From the NCBI RefSeq assembly GCF_004786015.1, contig NZ_CP032096.1:2389260-2453259 (forward strand): a stretch of 64,000 nucleotides of DNA, given 5' to 3'. The notes below the pieces were generated by a model that saw only the letters and a program-made list of their open reading frames with translations, had not been told where the DNA came from and did no database searches. Origin of the DNA: Hydrogenovibrio crunogenus (lineage in GTDB: Bacteria > Pseudomonadota > Gammaproteobacteria > Thiomicrospirales > Thiomicrospiraceae). Shown one piece after another: positions 31,345-41,960 of the stretch (position 1 is the stretch's first letter; every line of letters begins with the position of its first letter). The translations under genes were made by a program, and so were the position numbers.

Positions 31345-31375
31345 CACGCGAATCTATTGCTCCAGAATTCTTACT

Positions 31376-31396
31376 TTGAACACATTATTGGTTCAA
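31376..31396. promoter_or_regulatory. Inverted repeat upstream of the atp operon
   Basis: TTGAAC and GTTCAA arms surround a 9-base spacer, 32 bases before the first atp gene. On the minus strand it also offers a TTGAAC -35 followed at 17 bases by TAAGAA. It could be promoter, operator or both; evidence is slight. Confidence 0.3.
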
Positions 31397-31577
31397 GTTA
31401 AACGGTCAGGAATAATAGCGGCTTCTTGCCTTAAAATCTAGTGATATTCAAATAAATTTTTTTTAACTACAACATATAGAATACAATTAAAAATTGACCA
31501 CTATATATACCCTGCCTCTTTTTTGCATTCCATGCGGTTTCATAATGTCTAAACTCGCTGAAAAAAAAGGTGTTCGT

Positions 31578-32447
31578 CTATTTACTTAACTCTTCTAGAA
31601 TTCGATTCAATTCAGCTTCAGACTTATAGGCAATTTCAATTTTTCCACGCCCTTTTGAACTCTGAGAGATTTTAACATTGGCCGCTACTTTTTCAGCTAA
31701 AAACTGTTGATGTTTTTGAAGCTGGTCAGACAATTCAGGACGTTTATTTTTCTGTTTTTGCGCTGCAGGAATGAGTACTTTTTGCACGGCTTCTTCAATC
31801 TCTCTGACTGTCCAGTTTTTCAGAATCGCCTGCTCCGCCATTTCAAGTTGAATGGTTTCTGGCAAGGTAATAATGGCGCGTGCGTGTCCCATCGACAATT
31901 TCCCATCATGCAGCCAATTCTGAATACTTTCCGGCAGCTTCAACAACCGAAGTAAATTTGTCACCGCAGCACGAGAACGCCCAACCGCATCGGCAACAGC
32001 TTGCTGGGTCAAATCAAACTCTTGCATCAATCGCTTCAAACCTAATGCTGTCTCAATCGGGTTTAAATCTTCACGCTGAATATTTTCAATCAACGCCATT
32101 GCCAAAGTTGTTTGATTATCGGCTTTACGAATCACGACAGGTACTAATTCCAGCCCAGCCTTTTGAGCGGCACGCCAACGTCGTTCACCGGCAATGATTT
32201 CATACTGATCATTGCCAATGGCTTTGACCACAATCGGCTGAACAATGCCTTGAATGCGTATGGAATCGGCCAGCTCCTGCAAAGCTTCTTCTCCAAACTG
32301 CTGACGAGGTTGGTACTCCCCTGGCACCAAACGATTGATCGAGACTTTATCGACCCGCAAGTCTGCAGTACTGCTATCCGCTTTCTGCTTTCCACCAATT
32401 AAGGCATTCACCCCTCTTTTTCCCATGCCAGATCGTTTTTTTGCCAT
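31578..32447 (-). CDS. parB: Chromosome-partitioning protein ParB
   Basis: CTP-dependent DNA clamp that loads at parS and spreads. From ATG 32447 (289 residues, MAKKRSGMGKRGVNALIGG), preceded by GGAATT. Motifs: the GERRWRAAQKAG arginine-rich CTP-binding region, VPVVIRKADNQTTLAMALIENIQREDLNPIE, helix-turn-helix LTQQAVADAVGRSRAAVTNLLRLLKLP and MGHARAIITLP. It follows parA closely and precedes the atp operon, the standard origin-proximal order. Confidence 0.96.
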   Translation of the reverse strand: MAKKRSGMGKRGVNALIGGKQKADSSTADLRVDKVSINRLVPGEYQPRQQFGEEALQELADSIRIQGIVQPIVVKAIGNDQYEIIAGERRWRAAQKAGLELVPVVIRKADNQTTLAMALIENIQREDLNPIETALGLKRLMQEFDLTQQAVADAVGRSRAAVTNLLRLLKLPESIQNWLHDGKLSMGHARAIITLPETIQLEMAEQAILKNWTVREIEEAVQKVLIPAAQKQKNKRPELSDQLQKHQQFLAEKVAANVKISQSSKGRGKIEIAYKSEAELNRILEELSK

Positions 32448-32459
32448 TTTTAATTCCAA

Positions 32460-33227
32460 TTACATTTTTGTTTTTCTGATTAATTCATTTGCCAAAGCGA
32501 GGTAGGCGACCGCTCCGTTTGAGCCTAAATCATAGTCTAAAATCGACTCACCATAACTTGGCGCCTCTGCCAAGCGAACATTTCTAGGCACTATCGTCTG
32601 CAAGACTTTCATCCCGAAATGGGCCACCAGTTCACTTGAAACATCATTCGCCAGATTATTACGACGGTCATACATGGTTCTCAATAAGCCATCGATACTC
32701 AAATCCGGATTCAATTCTGACTGCACTGCCTCAATCGTATCCATCAATGCAGACAGACCCTCCAATGCAAAATATTCACACTGAACCGGCACTAAAATTC
32801 CATCGGCTGCGGTCAAGGCGTTCAACGTCAACATATTCAAAGTCGGCGGACAGTCAATCAGCACCACATCATAATTGTCACGTAGTTTTTTGAGCGCTTT
32901 ACGGAGCTTTTTAGGGCCTTTAGACTCTTCAATCAACTCCACCTCAGCTGCAGTCAAGTCACCATTAGCGGCAATTAAATCTAGGTTTTCAACAGTCGTT
33001 GCCAAAACCGCATCTCGAGCCTTCGTTTCCCCAACTAATACATCATACGCGGAGACATCCAAATCATCTTTTTCCACACCAATTGCAACCGTGGCATTGC
33101 CTTGCGGATCCAAATCAATCATTAGGACTTTTTTATTCATACGTGCGAAAGCAGCGGACAAATTAACACTTGAAGTCGTCTTGCCTACGCCGCCTTTTTG
33201 ATTCGCAACTGCAATGATTCTACCCAT
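32460..33227 (-). CDS. parA: Chromosome-partitioning ATPase ParA
   Basis: Walker-type ATPase that moves ParB-parS complexes. 255 residues with the deviant Walker A KGGVGKTT near the N terminus, DLDPQGNATVAIG, and VVLIDCPPTLNMLTLNAL. It starts right after rsmG (the ATG at 33227 is adjacent to the rsmG stop) and is followed by parB. No parS-like 16-mer was found by eye in the window. Confidence 0.96.
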   Translation of the reverse strand: MGRIIAVANQKGGVGKTTSSVNLSAAFARMNKKVLMIDLDPQGNATVAIGVEKDDLDVSAYDVLVGETKARDAVLATTVENLDLIAANGDLTAAEVELIEESKGPKKLRKALKKLRDNYDVVLIDCPPTLNMLTLNALTAADGILVPVQCEYFALEGLSALMDTIEAVQSELNPDLSIDGLLRTMYDRRNNLANDVSSELVAHFGMKVLQTIVPRNVRLAEAPSYGESILDYDLGSNGAVAYLALANELIRKTKM

Positions 33228-33878
33228 TTATGTTTCCTGGCACTTTTCGATTTTAATCAATGTTCTCTCTGCGTCTAAGCTGGGAACGTGTAATTCAAAA
33301 ACTTGCGACATTTTAGCAAAATTAGGTAATTGTGCGACTTCATCTTGCGTTTTTTGTGCTTTCATTGCCCACCAGTACCCTTGCGGCTTTAAAAGATGAT
33401 GCGTCCAGTTGAGCATATCATCCAGGGAAGCAAAGGCTCTTGAAACCACACCATCATACAAAGTCTCCGGGTGATACGCCTCTACTCGATGATGAATCAC
33501 TTCTACATTTTCCAATCCCAATTCGGCTTTGGCCTGAACCAAAAAACGGGTTTTCTTACTATTACTATCTAATAAATCGACTTGACGCTCTGGAAACAAA
33601 ATCGCCAACGGAATCCCCGGCAAGCCACCTCCTGTGCCGACATCAATCAAACGCTCGCTGTCAATATGCGGCGCCACGCTCAGACTGTCGAGAATATGTT
33701 TGATAAACATTTCATCCACGTCACGGATAGCGGTTAAATTATAGGTTTTATTCCACTTCTGCAATAATGCCAAGTAATCGAGTAATTTTACCCAGGCCTG
33801 GTCATTTTTAGGTAAACCGAAACCCTCGGATGCTGCCTCAAGTCGCGTCAAATATAGGTGTTTTTCGTTCTCTGTCAC
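33228..33878 (-). CDS. rsmG: 16S rRNA (guanine-N7) methyltransferase RsmG
   Basis: Methylates G527 of 16S rRNA. 216 residues with the SAM-binding motif LIDVGTGGGLPGIPLAIL, LLDSNSKKTRFL and VVSRAFASLDDML. The usual mnmG-rsmG-parA order holds. An exact CCAGGCCTGG decamer lies within this gene at 33792-33801, encoding part of KNDQAWVKLLDY; it is in frame and does not disturb the protein. Confidence 0.95.
   Translation of the reverse strand: MTENEKHLYLTRLEAASEGFGLPKNDQAWVKLLDYLALLQKWNKTYNLTAIRDVDEMFIKHILDSLSVAPHIDSERLIDVGTGGGLPGIPLAILFPERQVDLLDSNSKKTRFLVQAKAELGLENVEVIHHRVEAYHPETLYDGVVSRAFASLDDMLNWTHHLLKPQGYWWAMKAQKTQDEVAQLPNFAKMSQVFELHVPSLDAERTLIKIEKCQET
33788..33808. repeat. CCAGGCCTGG decamer inside rsmG
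   Basis: Exact decamer at 33792-33801, flanked on the plus strand by TCATTTTT like the intergenic copies. It is in coding DNA with no gene end nearby, so termination cannot explain it. Confidence 0.85.
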
Positions 33879-33886
33879 AACGTTCT

Positions 33887-35788
33887 CTAACCAACTGATT
33901 GCGACGTTTTGCGCAATTTTTTAATATAAATTAATAACAAGGAAACGGCGGCTGGCGTGACACCCGAAATACGCGAAGCCATCCCCAGCGTAGCCGGTTT
34001 ATGGTCGCGTAATTTTTGTTTCACCTCATTCGATAAACCTGAAATCTTATCCAAATCTAATGCTTCGGGAATTTCGACATTTTCAGCACGACGCAATTTA
34101 TCAATATCCTCTTGCTGACGCGCAATGTAACCGGCATATTTGGCTTCGATTTCAATCTGCTCCACAAGGGTTGGATCGGTCACCGCATTGCCAAACATCT
34201 CCATGGTAGCTAATGCATCATAACTGACTTTCGGACGCTTTAATAAATCGAATAACGTTTGCTCTTTGCTCAACGGTAAATCCATTAATGCTTCGGCTTT
34301 TTTCGCTTCCGCGTGTTTCGGGTGGATCCAAGTCTGTTTGAGACGGGCCAACTCGGCTTCCATGGTTTCCATCTTACTTTCGAACGACAACCACCTTGCA
34401 TCATCCACCAAGCCGAACTCACGCCCAATGGCAGTTAAACGCTGGTCTGCATTGTCTTCACGTAACATCAATCGATATTCTGCTCGAGAGGTAAACATCC
34501 GATAAGGCTCACTGGTTCCCAATGTAATCAAATCATCCACCAATACACCGATATAAGCTTCATCCCGGCGTGGATACCACTGTTCTTTCATCTGAGCACG
34601 GCGGGCGGCATTCATCCCCGCCAACAAACCTTGCGCAGCCGCTTCTTCATACCCGGTGGTACCGTTAATCTGCCCGGCAAAATACAACCCGTGAATTGCT
34701 TGGGTTTCCAACGTGGGCTTCAACCCTCTCGGGTCAAAATAATCATACTCAATCGCATAGCCAGGACGCATGATACGGGCATTCTCCAACCCCTTCATAG
34801 ACTGAACGATTTGAATCTGGGTTTCAAAAGGTAAGCTGGTCGAGATGCCATTCGGATACAGTTCGTTCGAAGTAAGGCCTTCCGGTTCAATAAATACCTG
34901 ATGCTGATTTCTTTCTGAAAAACGCATCACCTTATCTTCAATCGACGGACAGTAACGTGGCCCGACACTGTCAATTTCACCGGCATCGGAATACATCGGG
35001 GACTGATCTAATGAACTTCGAATGAAGTCATGTGTTTGTTCATTGGTATAGGTGATATAACACGGCATTTGCTCCGGATGCATCGATACTTTCCCCATAT
35101 AAGAAAATACCGGCATCGGGTCATCACCCGGTTGAATCTGCATCGCTTCAAAATCGACGGTTCTTGCATCAATGCGTGGAGGCGTTCCAGTTTTTAAACG
35201 GCCAACGGGCAACGCCAATTCTCTGAGTTTAGCCGCCAACCGGTTTGAAGGCGCATCACCCGCTCTTCCGCCTTCATAATTTTGTAAACCGATATGAATA
35301 CGGCCGGCTAAAAAGGTCCCAGCAGTCAGCACGACCTGATGAGCATAGAATTTTAGCCCCATTTTGGTTTCCGCGCCCACAACCTTCTCGCCTTCTAAAA
35401 TCAAGTCTTCTACCGATTGTTGGAAAATCGTCAAATTCACCTGATTTTCCAGACGCATACGAATCGCCTGACGATATAACACCCGGTCTGCTTGGGCTCG
35501 GGTAGCTCGAACTGCTGGGCCCTTAGAGGCATTTAACGTTCTGAATTGAATACCGGATTCGTCGATTGCCATTGCCATGGCACCACCTAAGGCATCAATC
35601 TCTTTTACCAGATGCCCCTTACCAATCCCACCAATGGCAGGGTTACAAGACATTTGCCCCAGTGTATCAATGTTATCGGTCAACAATAGGGTTCTAACCC
35701 CCATTCGAGCCGCCGCCAAAGCCGCTTCAGTGCCGGCATGGCCTCCACCAACAACAATCACATCAAAATTGGTAATCTTGCTATCCAT
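33887..35788 (-). CDS. mnmG: tRNA uridine-34 carboxymethylaminomethyl synthesis enzyme MnmG (GidA)
   Basis: FAD-dependent partner of MnmE that modifies wobble uridine in tRNA. 633 residues. FAD-binding [17 protein letters not shown] is at the N terminus, then [49 protein letters not shown] and the C-terminal MnmE-interacting helical domain. First gene of the mnmG-rsmG-parAB run. MnmE is encoded 22 kb away, nearer the origin. Confidence 0.97.
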   Translation of the reverse strand: MDSKITNFDVIVVGGGHAGTEAALAAARMGVRTLLLTDNIDTLGQMSCNPAIGGIGKGHLVKEIDALGGAMAMAIDESGIQFRTLNASKGPAVRATRAQADRVLYRQAIRMRLENQVNLTIFQQSVEDLILEGEKVVGAETKMGLKFYAHQVVLTAGTFLAGRIHIGLQNYEGGRAGDAPSNRLAAKLRELALPVGRLKTGTPPRIDARTVDFEAMQIQPGDDPMPVFSYMGKVSMHPEQMPCYITYTNEQTHDFIRSSLDQSPMYSDAGEIDSVGPRYCPSIEDKVMRFSERNQHQVFIEPEGLTSNELYPNGISTSLPFETQIQIVQSMKGLENARIMRPGYAIEYDYFDPRGLKPTLETQAIHGLYFAGQINGTTGYEEAAAQGLLAGMNAARRAQMKEQWYPRRDEAYIGVLVDDLITLGTSEPYRMFTSRAEYRLMLREDNADQRLTAIGREFGLVDDARWLSFESKMETMEAELARLKQTWIHPKHAEAKKAEALMDLPLSKEQTLFDLLKRPKVSYDALATMEMFGNAVTDPTLVEQIEIEAKYAGYIARQQEDIDKLRRAENVEIPEALDLDKISGLSNEVKQKLRDHKPATLGMASRISGVTPAAVSLLLIYIKKLRKTSQSVG

Positions 35789-35957
35789 TCGCTATCCCGA
35801 TATTTAATCCATTCAACCGCTAACTGCTTGAACTTCTTAAAAATTCTATTCATTTTAAAAAGCCAATAATTATAACATAGTTACCCGCTGTTATATTTCA
35901 CATTTCAACAGCTAATTTCTTCTATAATGTTGAAAAGACACATAAAAGGAGGGTGTT

Positions 35958-36587
35958 ATGCGCAAAAAATTCTTCATGCTGACAGCGATGATCCTGTCAG
36001 TTACCATGATTTCTTCTTGTTCCTCAATCCCTTCTGGAAACAGAATGGACATAAAAGCCGGGGATACCTTTACACTCCATAAACCTGTGACGGTTGCGCC
36101 TGATCATGCCCGTGTATTTTTTCAATATGGCAAGCCAACACGCCAATCCACTTATGAAAAGTATGATCAACATTGTCGTTTGGAAATTAAAACGCTTAAA
36201 AGCCAATCGCAAACGATCCAGCCAGACACTTTCGAAATCACTCAGGTTCGAATCGATGTGGAAGAAATTGCTTCTCAAGCTCCAGCACAAAACAATCCTG
36301 TCTATTATGCATTGAATGATGCCGATTACTTCCCAAACACCGGTTCCACTCTAGCCAATTCAAGCTGGGTAAGGTTGTCGCTGGGTGGTGATAGCGAACC
36401 TCCGGAAACAATGGATGTGGTTCATTTATATCTATCCTCTAAAAAGCAACCTGATATTCTGCGGTTAACTTGTGCAGGGGCTCTGAGCACTGGAGACCCT
36501 CTAGACGCCCCCAGAAGCTATCGCCCCCAAAAAACCCAAATCAACACTATTTTAGGCGCTTACGGTCACGTTTCGACCTCACCATAA
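35958..36587 (+). CDS. Putative lipoprotein
   Basis: Function not recognised. A 209-residue protein with a lipoprotein signal: a positively charged start, a hydrophobic stretch and lipobox ISSC with acylated Cys near residue 21. Serines at +2 and +3 favour the outer membrane. The mature part has several Tyr and beta-type segments (ARVFFQYGKPTRQSTYEKYDQHCRLEIK). An excellent ribosome site, AAAGGAGGG, lies 5 bases before ATG 35958, and TATAAT at 35923-35928 is a likely -10. Confidence 0.7.
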   Translation: MRKKFFMLTAMILSVTMISSCSSIPSGNRMDIKAGDTFTLHKPVTVAPDHARVFFQYGKPTRQSTYEKYDQHCRLEIKTLKSQSQTIQPDTFEITQVRIDVEEIASQAPAQNNPVYYALNDADYFPNTGSTLANSSWVRLSLGGDSEPPETMDVVHLYLSSKKQPDILRLTCAGALSTGDPLDAPRSYRPQKTQINTILGAYGHVSTSP

Positions 36588-36678
36588 ACATTGAGTAAAA
36601 ATACATACATTTTTCCTTTCAGGAACGTTAAGTTTTTGATATTCTAGAATAACTAAGAATAACCCGACTGAGGGAAAA

Positions 36679-37725
36679 ATGCACTTGAGCTTCCACATTC
36701 TAATTGTTGACGATATCTCAGAAAACATTCAAGTTGCCATGAGCATTCTGCGGGAAGAAGGCTATCAGTTTTCCTTTGCCACAGATGGCGAAGAGGCTCT
36801 CCGGCTGGTTGATGAAAATGAGTTTGATTTAATTCTGCTCGACATCATGATGCCGAGAATGGATGGCTATGAAACCTGCCGTCGGTTGAAAGCCAATGCT
36901 CGCACACAAGACATTCCCGTCATATTCTTAACCGCCAAAATCGATATTGATGCCATCAGCAAGGGATTCAAACTGGGTGCGGTCGACTACATCACCAAAC
37001 CTTTCCACGGTGAAGAACTGATTGCCCGAGTGAAAACCCACTTGGAACTTTACGCCAGCAGACAACTGTTAAAGCAAAACAATCTAACCTTACAAGAAAA
37101 CCTGACTCACAGGGAAAAACGCTACACAACCGAGCTTGAAGAAAACCAAAAAGAAATGATTTTTGTCCTGACAGAGCTGATGGAAGCCACTTCAGATGAA
37201 ACAGGTCAACACATTCGTCGCGTTGCGGAATATTCGAAGCTTCTAGCGCACTATCACCCAGGCTTGTCTATTGACGACGAAACCATCATTTACCATGCCG
37301 CGCCAATGCATGATATTGGCAAAATCACCATCCCTTTAGACATTCTTCACAAACCTGGGAAGTTAACCGACGAAGAATTTAATATCATCAAAACACATAC
37401 GACATCGGCTTACGAGATGCTTCGATTCTCGAAACGAAAGTTTATAAAATCCGCCGCTATTATTTCTCTACAACATCATGAAAAATGGAATGGCAGTGGT
37501 TATCCAAATGGCCTAAAAGGCGAAGATATCCATATTTATGCCCGAATCGTCGCCATTGCTGATGTGTTTGATGCTTTAACTCATAAGCGTGAATATAAAG
37601 ATGCTTGGCCAATCGAAGCTGCGACAGAATACATATTGGAACACAATGGTACGCAGTTCGACCCTCAACTTATTGATATTTTCACAGAGCATCTTGATGA
37701 ATTTGTGGCGATTGCTAAAACATAA
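36679..37725 (+). CDS. Response regulator with HD-GYP c-di-GMP phosphodiesterase domain
   Basis: 348 residues. The REC domain (about 5-125) has the acidic pair in LIVDDISENIQ and the phospho-acceptor Asp in LILLDIMMPRMDGYETC. It is followed by an HD-GYP domain with HDIGKITIP, the HH pair in SLQHHEKWNGSGYPNGLKGE, and IVAIADVFDALTHKREYK. All HD-GYP metal and signature residues look intact, so it should degrade c-di-GMP when switched by phosphorylation. The stop overlaps the start of the hybrid kinase gene, which is the obvious partner. Confidence 0.94.
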   Translation: MHLSFHILIVDDISENIQVAMSILREEGYQFSFATDGEEALRLVDENEFDLILLDIMMPRMDGYETCRRLKANARTQDIPVIFLTAKIDIDAISKGFKLGAVDYITKPFHGEELIARVKTHLELYASRQLLKQNNLTLQENLTHREKRYTTELEENQKEMIFVLTELMEATSDETGQHIRRVAEYSKLLAHYHPGLSIDDETIIYHAAPMHDIGKITIPLDILHKPGKLTDEEFNIIKTHTTSAYEMLRFSKRKFIKSAAIISLQHHEKWNGSGYPNGLKGEDIHIYARIVAIADVFDALTHKREYKDAWPIEAATEYILEHNGTQFDPQLIDIFTEHLDEFVAIAKT

Positions 37726-40700
37726 GCTCTCGGCTTTTTGTCTTTTAAGCGCTTTATTGCCTTTCTCTGCGCAAGCTCTCACGCTGAACGCAACTGAACA
37801 AAAATGGATTGAAGATCATCCCCAAATCACCCTAGGTTCAGACTATAACTGGCCTCCTTATGATTTTGAAGACAGCACCGGAAGGCATAATGGCATTTCT
37901 GCGGATATTTTGGAACGCATTCGTGAAATCACCGGGTTAAAGATAAAGGTAAAAAGCGGGGTCTGGTCAACCATTTTAGAACAAGCCAAAAATGGTGCCC
38001 TAGATGGATTGGCCTGTGCGGTTAAAACGCCTGAAAGAGCTCGATATCTATACTTCTCACCCCCTTATACCAGCATGCCTCTAGGCATTTTCATGCAAAA
38101 CAAAAACACGGTGACATCCATAAAAACCATCAAGGATATAACCACACAAAAAGTGACCATCAATCGCGACTCTTATGTACATGAATGGCTAAAGAAAAAC
38201 TACCCCAACCTGACACTGTATCTGGTCAATTCGAATGCTGAAGCCCTTGAAGCGGTGTCTTTCGGAAAAGCCGACGTTTACATCGGTAATATGGCGGTAG
38301 CGACTTATCTGATTAAAAAGAACTATCTCACCAATATCCAAGCCATCGCTAAAATCAACGATTTCAAAACCCAAACCGCCATTGCCATTCCTAAAGATCA
38401 ACCTATCTTATTCAGCATCATCGAAAAGGCACTCAAAGAAATTTCACAAAAAGAGCGCAACGCGATTCTTGAAAAATGGTTCCTCAAATCAACAACCAAC
38501 TACATTGATTTGTCCAAACCAGAAATTGCCTGGATAAAAGCCCACCCGATTGTCAAAGTGGCAGGAGAACCGGATTGGGCGCCTTTTGATTTTGTCACCA
38601 ATAACACGTACCAAGGGATTGCCAACGACTATCTCAAGCTGATTACACAAAAAACCGGCTTAAATTTTCATATTGAAATTCACCCTTGGGAACAAAACCT
38701 GACCTTGCTGAAAAAACAGCAAGTTGACATGCTACCCGCGGCCTATTTTTCTGCAGAAAGAACTTCATATGCCAAATTCAGCACTCCCTATTACAACCCT
38801 TTAACCTACTTCTTTGTTCGACATGACCTAAAAGCGTCATCTCTTGATGACCTTAAGAACGTGACCCTCGCAATGCCGAAAGGGTATCTTCATATTGATT
38901 TCATCAAACAACGGTTTCCTAACATAACGATACTGCAAACCGAAACCCTGAATGATGCCATCAATGCCGTTATTCAAAATAAAGCACAAGTCTTATATGA
39001 AAACTATGCTGTTGTCTCCTACATTTTGGCCAAATCGGGTATCAACACAATTGAACCCTTAGCGCCAGCCAAGCAAACGAATCAGTCACTTCATTTTATG
39101 ATACGTGATACCGCTCCTGAGCTTACCAGCATCATCAATAAAGCTTTATCCAGCATCACGCCACAAGAACGTAAAACCATCGAACAAAAATGGCTCACCA
39201 TTACCCCAGACCAAACCAGTATCTCTTTGACGCACACCGAAAAAACCTGGCTGAACCAACATACACAAGTTAGCTTTACCGGCTACCCAAATAACCTGCC
39301 TTATGAAGCCTTCAAAAAAAGTAATCAAACACTTCAACATCAAGGTATTGTGTCGGACTTTATCCGTTCTCTCGAATCTCACCTGCCCTTACACGTCATT
39401 CCTAAAGCTTACAAAAGCTGGCCTGACACCTTGGCGGCTATCCATCAAAACCCTGTTGACATCATCTCTGCTGAAATCAATACCACCGAACTCTTATCAC
39501 AATACCGTCCTATTCCCCCCTACCTAACAACCCCCATGGTGATTGTGATGAAAAATCATGATACCTTTGTCAATACATTACATCAATTGCAGGTAGAGAC
39601 CATCGCTTTAGCGAATAACGATGCCACCTCAAAACAGTTTTTTAAACAATACCCCAAACAACACTTTAAAGTCTGGCCGGATGCCAAAAGTGCTCTAGAA
39701 GCCGTGGCGTTCAATAAAGCCGAAGCCGCCGTGGTCTCGCTCGCAAAGGCCAGTTATTTAATCAAAAAGAACCACTACACAGCTTTGAAAATCGTCGGGA
39801 AAACCGACATCGAAAAGCAATTCACCTTATTCGTCAATAAACGCCATCCGGAACTCTTCTCCATCTTGCAAAAATCCATGCCAGCGATTACAGAAGAGCA
39901 CGGCTCTGGTATTTTAAATCAATGGACTAAAATCGAATTTGCCAGTAAATTTGATTACGCTTTATTCTTCCAGGTTTTCAGTTTCTTGCTGGTTGTCATC
40001 GGGCTCATCTTCTTTTGGAATCGGCGTCTCACAAAAGAAGTCAAACAACGCTTGCAAGCAGAAAAACGCCTCAAAGAAAATGAAACCCAATTACAAGATC
40101 TGATTGATAGCATCCCACTAATGATTATGGTGACCAACCACCAAGGAAAATTCTTATCGGCCAACAGACAAACATTGCAGAATTACCAACTCAATTTTGA
40201 GGATTTATCTGCATTAAACTCTAGCCATTTTTATTCTGACCCAGAAGAACGCCAACAAATACTCAAAGCGCTGAAAGCTGGCAAACAAATTCACCAGAAA
40301 ATCATTTCAATGAAAGATGCCAACGGTGTTCCACGTAAAATGATGTTGTCGGTCCTACCGATACACTTCAACCAACAACCGGCTTACCTCAGTCTTGCCA
40401 TTGACCTAACCGAACGGATTGCATTTGAAAACCAACTCCAGGAAGCTAAAGAACAAGCCGAATCGGCTAGCCAAACCAAGTCACAGTTTTTAGCGAATAT
40501 GAGCCATGAAATCCGCACCCCGATGAACGCCATTATCGGCTTTACCGAATTACTGAATGAACAGGTGACCGAGCCTCGATTAAAACGCTATATACGTACC
40601 ATACAAGCCGCTGGAAAAACCCTGTTAACCTTAATCAACGACATCCTCGACTTGTCTAAAATTGAGGCTGGCAAAATGGATCTAGATAAAAAAGCCGTCA

Positions 40701-41938
40701 ACCCACACAGCTTATTTGAAGAAATTGGACAGATTTTCATGATTAACATCCAAAGGAAAGGTCTCGATTTTTTAATTGATATCGATGAGGCCCTTCCTGA
40801 AGCCCTGTTATTAGATGGCGTTCGTCTGCGTCAAATACTGTTCAATCTACTGGGAAATGCCGTTAAATTTACCGAACAAGGGTATGTCAAACTCAAGGTT
40901 TCGGCCTGTAATGTGGACGAACATCACAGCAAGACGGATATTTTGATTCAAGTTTCCGACACCGGTATCGGCATTCCACAAGACCAACAAACCCGCATTT
41001 TTAATGTATTTGAACAGCGTGAAAATCAAGACGTACAAAAGTTTGGTGGCACCGGTCTTGGGTTGGCGATCACCCAACGTCTAGTGGACATGATGGGCGG
41101 GGAAATCTGGGTGGAAAGTACTCTTGGAGAAGGGACAACCTTCAACCTTTTAATCCATCATGTAGATATCTCAGCCACCAACCAAAGTGAACCGTCCCAG
41201 ACGAAAACTCAACCACCCCAGTTGATTGAATTCCATCCGTCCACCATTCTTGTGGTGGATGATGTCGAGGACAACCGTGCCTTAATCAAACAAAACTTTG
41301 CTGATAAGGATGTAACGGTCTATGAAGCTGAAAATGGTGAAGAAGCCCTAAATTGTTTCAATGCAGAAAAATCCATCTCATTAATTTTGATGGATTTGAG
41401 AATGCCAGTAATGAACGGCTACCAAGCAGCAGAAATCATCAAAAAACAATCGCCCAATACGCCCATTGTGGCATTAACGGCCTCCGTGATGACAGAAACG
41501 CCTGATAAAACTAAACGGCAACACTTTGATGATTACTTACGTAAGCCGGTTTTTAAAGCAGATTTATTCAATATTTTGAAAAAATATCTGCCATACGAAA
41601 CCTTAACCCCGACACCGGAGTTCTCTGAACCCAGTGAAGTTTTGTCTGACAAAGCCAGAGCAAACGCGCCGCAATTTTTACAAGTCATTCAGGACAAACT
41701 GTCGCCCACCCAAAAAACCATTTTAAAAACCAATAACATTGAAGAGATTCAACAGTTTGCTCAAACTTGCGATGCGATTGCCGACCAATACGACTCCAAA
41801 ACCTTAAAAGCTTACGCCACCCAACTGCTTGAAGCCTCGGAAAGCTTTGACATCAAAGCCATGCAACAACTGTTAAAGTATTACGACACATTAGAAACCA
41901 AGCTAGACAAACTTTTAAACGAAGCTATTTCACCGTAA
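37697..41938 (+). CDS. Giant hybrid sensor kinase with three solute-binding domains (EvgS/BvgS-like)
   Basis: I start at ATG 37697 (1413 residues), which gives a signal peptide (LSAFCLLSALLPFSAQA) and overlaps the HD-GYP gene by 29 bases. Three consecutive family-3 solute-binding domains lie in the periplasm (about 25-265, 270-510, 515-750), each starting with a WI-x-HP-like or WL-x-QH motif. One membrane span follows (about 755-775), then PAS (about 790-910), HisKA with SHEIRTPMNAIIG (about 936), HATPase (NLLGNAVKFT, DTGIGIP, GTGLGLAI) and REC (LILMDLRMPVMNGYQ). The C-terminal 100 residues are helical but lack an obvious phospho-His. BvgS relatives bind nicotinate or amino acids; the ligand here is unknown. 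Confidence 0.93.
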   Translation: MNLWRLLKHKLSAFCLLSALLPFSAQALTLNATEQKWIEDHPQITLGSDYNWPPYDFEDSTGRHNGISADILERIREITGLKIKVKSGVWSTILEQAKNGALDGLACAVKTPERARYLYFSPPYTSMPLGIFMQNKNTVTSIKTIKDITTQKVTINRDSYVHEWLKKNYPNLTLYLVNSNAEALEAVSFGKADVYIGNMAVATYLIKKNYLTNIQAIAKINDFKTQTAIAIPKDQPILFSIIEKALKEISQKERNAILEKWFLKSTTNYIDLSKPEIAWIKAHPIVKVAGEPDWAPFDFVTNNTYQGIANDYLKLITQKTGLNFHIEIHPWEQNLTLLKKQQVDMLPAAYFSAERTSYAKFSTPYYNPLTYFFVRHDLKASSLDDLKNVTLAMPKGYLHIDFIKQRFPNITILQTETLNDAINAVIQNKAQVLYENYAVVSYILAKSGINTIEPLAPAKQTNQSLHFMIRDTAPELTSIINKALSSITPQERKTIEQKWLTITPDQTSISLTHTEKTWLNQHTQVSFTGYPNNLPYEAFKKSNQTLQHQGIVSDFIRSLESHLPLHVIPKAYKSWPDTLAAIHQNPVDIISAEINTTELLSQYRPIPPYLTTPMVIVMKNHDTFVNTLHQLQVETIALANNDATSKQFFKQYPKQHFKVWPDAKSALEAVAFNKAEAAVVSLAKASYLIKKNHYTALKIVGKTDIEKQFTLFVNKRHPELFSILQKSMPAITEEHGSGILNQWTKIEFASKFDYALFFQVFSFLLVVIGLIFFWNRRLTKEVKQRLQAEKRLKENETQLQDLIDSIPLMIMVTNHQGKFLSANRQTLQNYQLNFEDLSALNSSHFYSDPEERQQILKALKAGKQIHQKIISMKDANGVPRKMMLSVLPIHFNQQPAYLSLAIDLTERIAFENQLQEAKEQAESASQTKSQFLANMSHEIRTPMNAIIGFTELLNEQVTEPRLKRYIRTIQAAGKTLLTLINDILDLSKIEAGKMDLDKKAVNPHSLFEEIGQIFMINIQRKGLDFLIDIDEALPEALLLDGVRLRQILFNLLGNAVKFTEQGYVKLKVSACNVDEHHSKTDILIQVSDTGIGIPQDQQTRIFNVFEQRENQDVQKFGGTGLGLAITQRLVDMMGGEIWVESTLGEGTTFNLLIHHVDISATNQSEPSQTKTQPPQLIEFHPSTILVVDDVEDNRALIKQNFADKDVTVYEAENGEEALNCFNAEKSISLILMDLRMPVMNGYQAAEIIKKQSPNTPIVALTASVMTETPDKTKRQHFDDYLRKPVFKADLFNILKKYLPYETLTPTPEFSEPSEVLSDKARANAPQFLQVIQDKLSPTQKTILKTNNIEEIQQFAQTCDAIADQYDSKTLKAYATQLLEASESFDIKAMQQLLKYYDTLETKLDKLLNEAISP

Positions 41939-41960
41939 AAACGACCAGGCCTGACTGTTT
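41937..41960. terminator. Degenerate CCAGGCCTGA terminator between converging genes
   Basis: AAAACGACCAGGCCTGACTGTTTT. The decamer at 41945-41954 differs from the family word by its last base. A-rich and T-rich flanks on both sides and its placement between two stops (41938 plus, 41960 minus) suit bidirectional termination. Confidence 0.55.

Noticed and set aside
31560..31577. T run after parB as a terminator
   Set aside because: There is a run of T on the minus strand but no stem before it.
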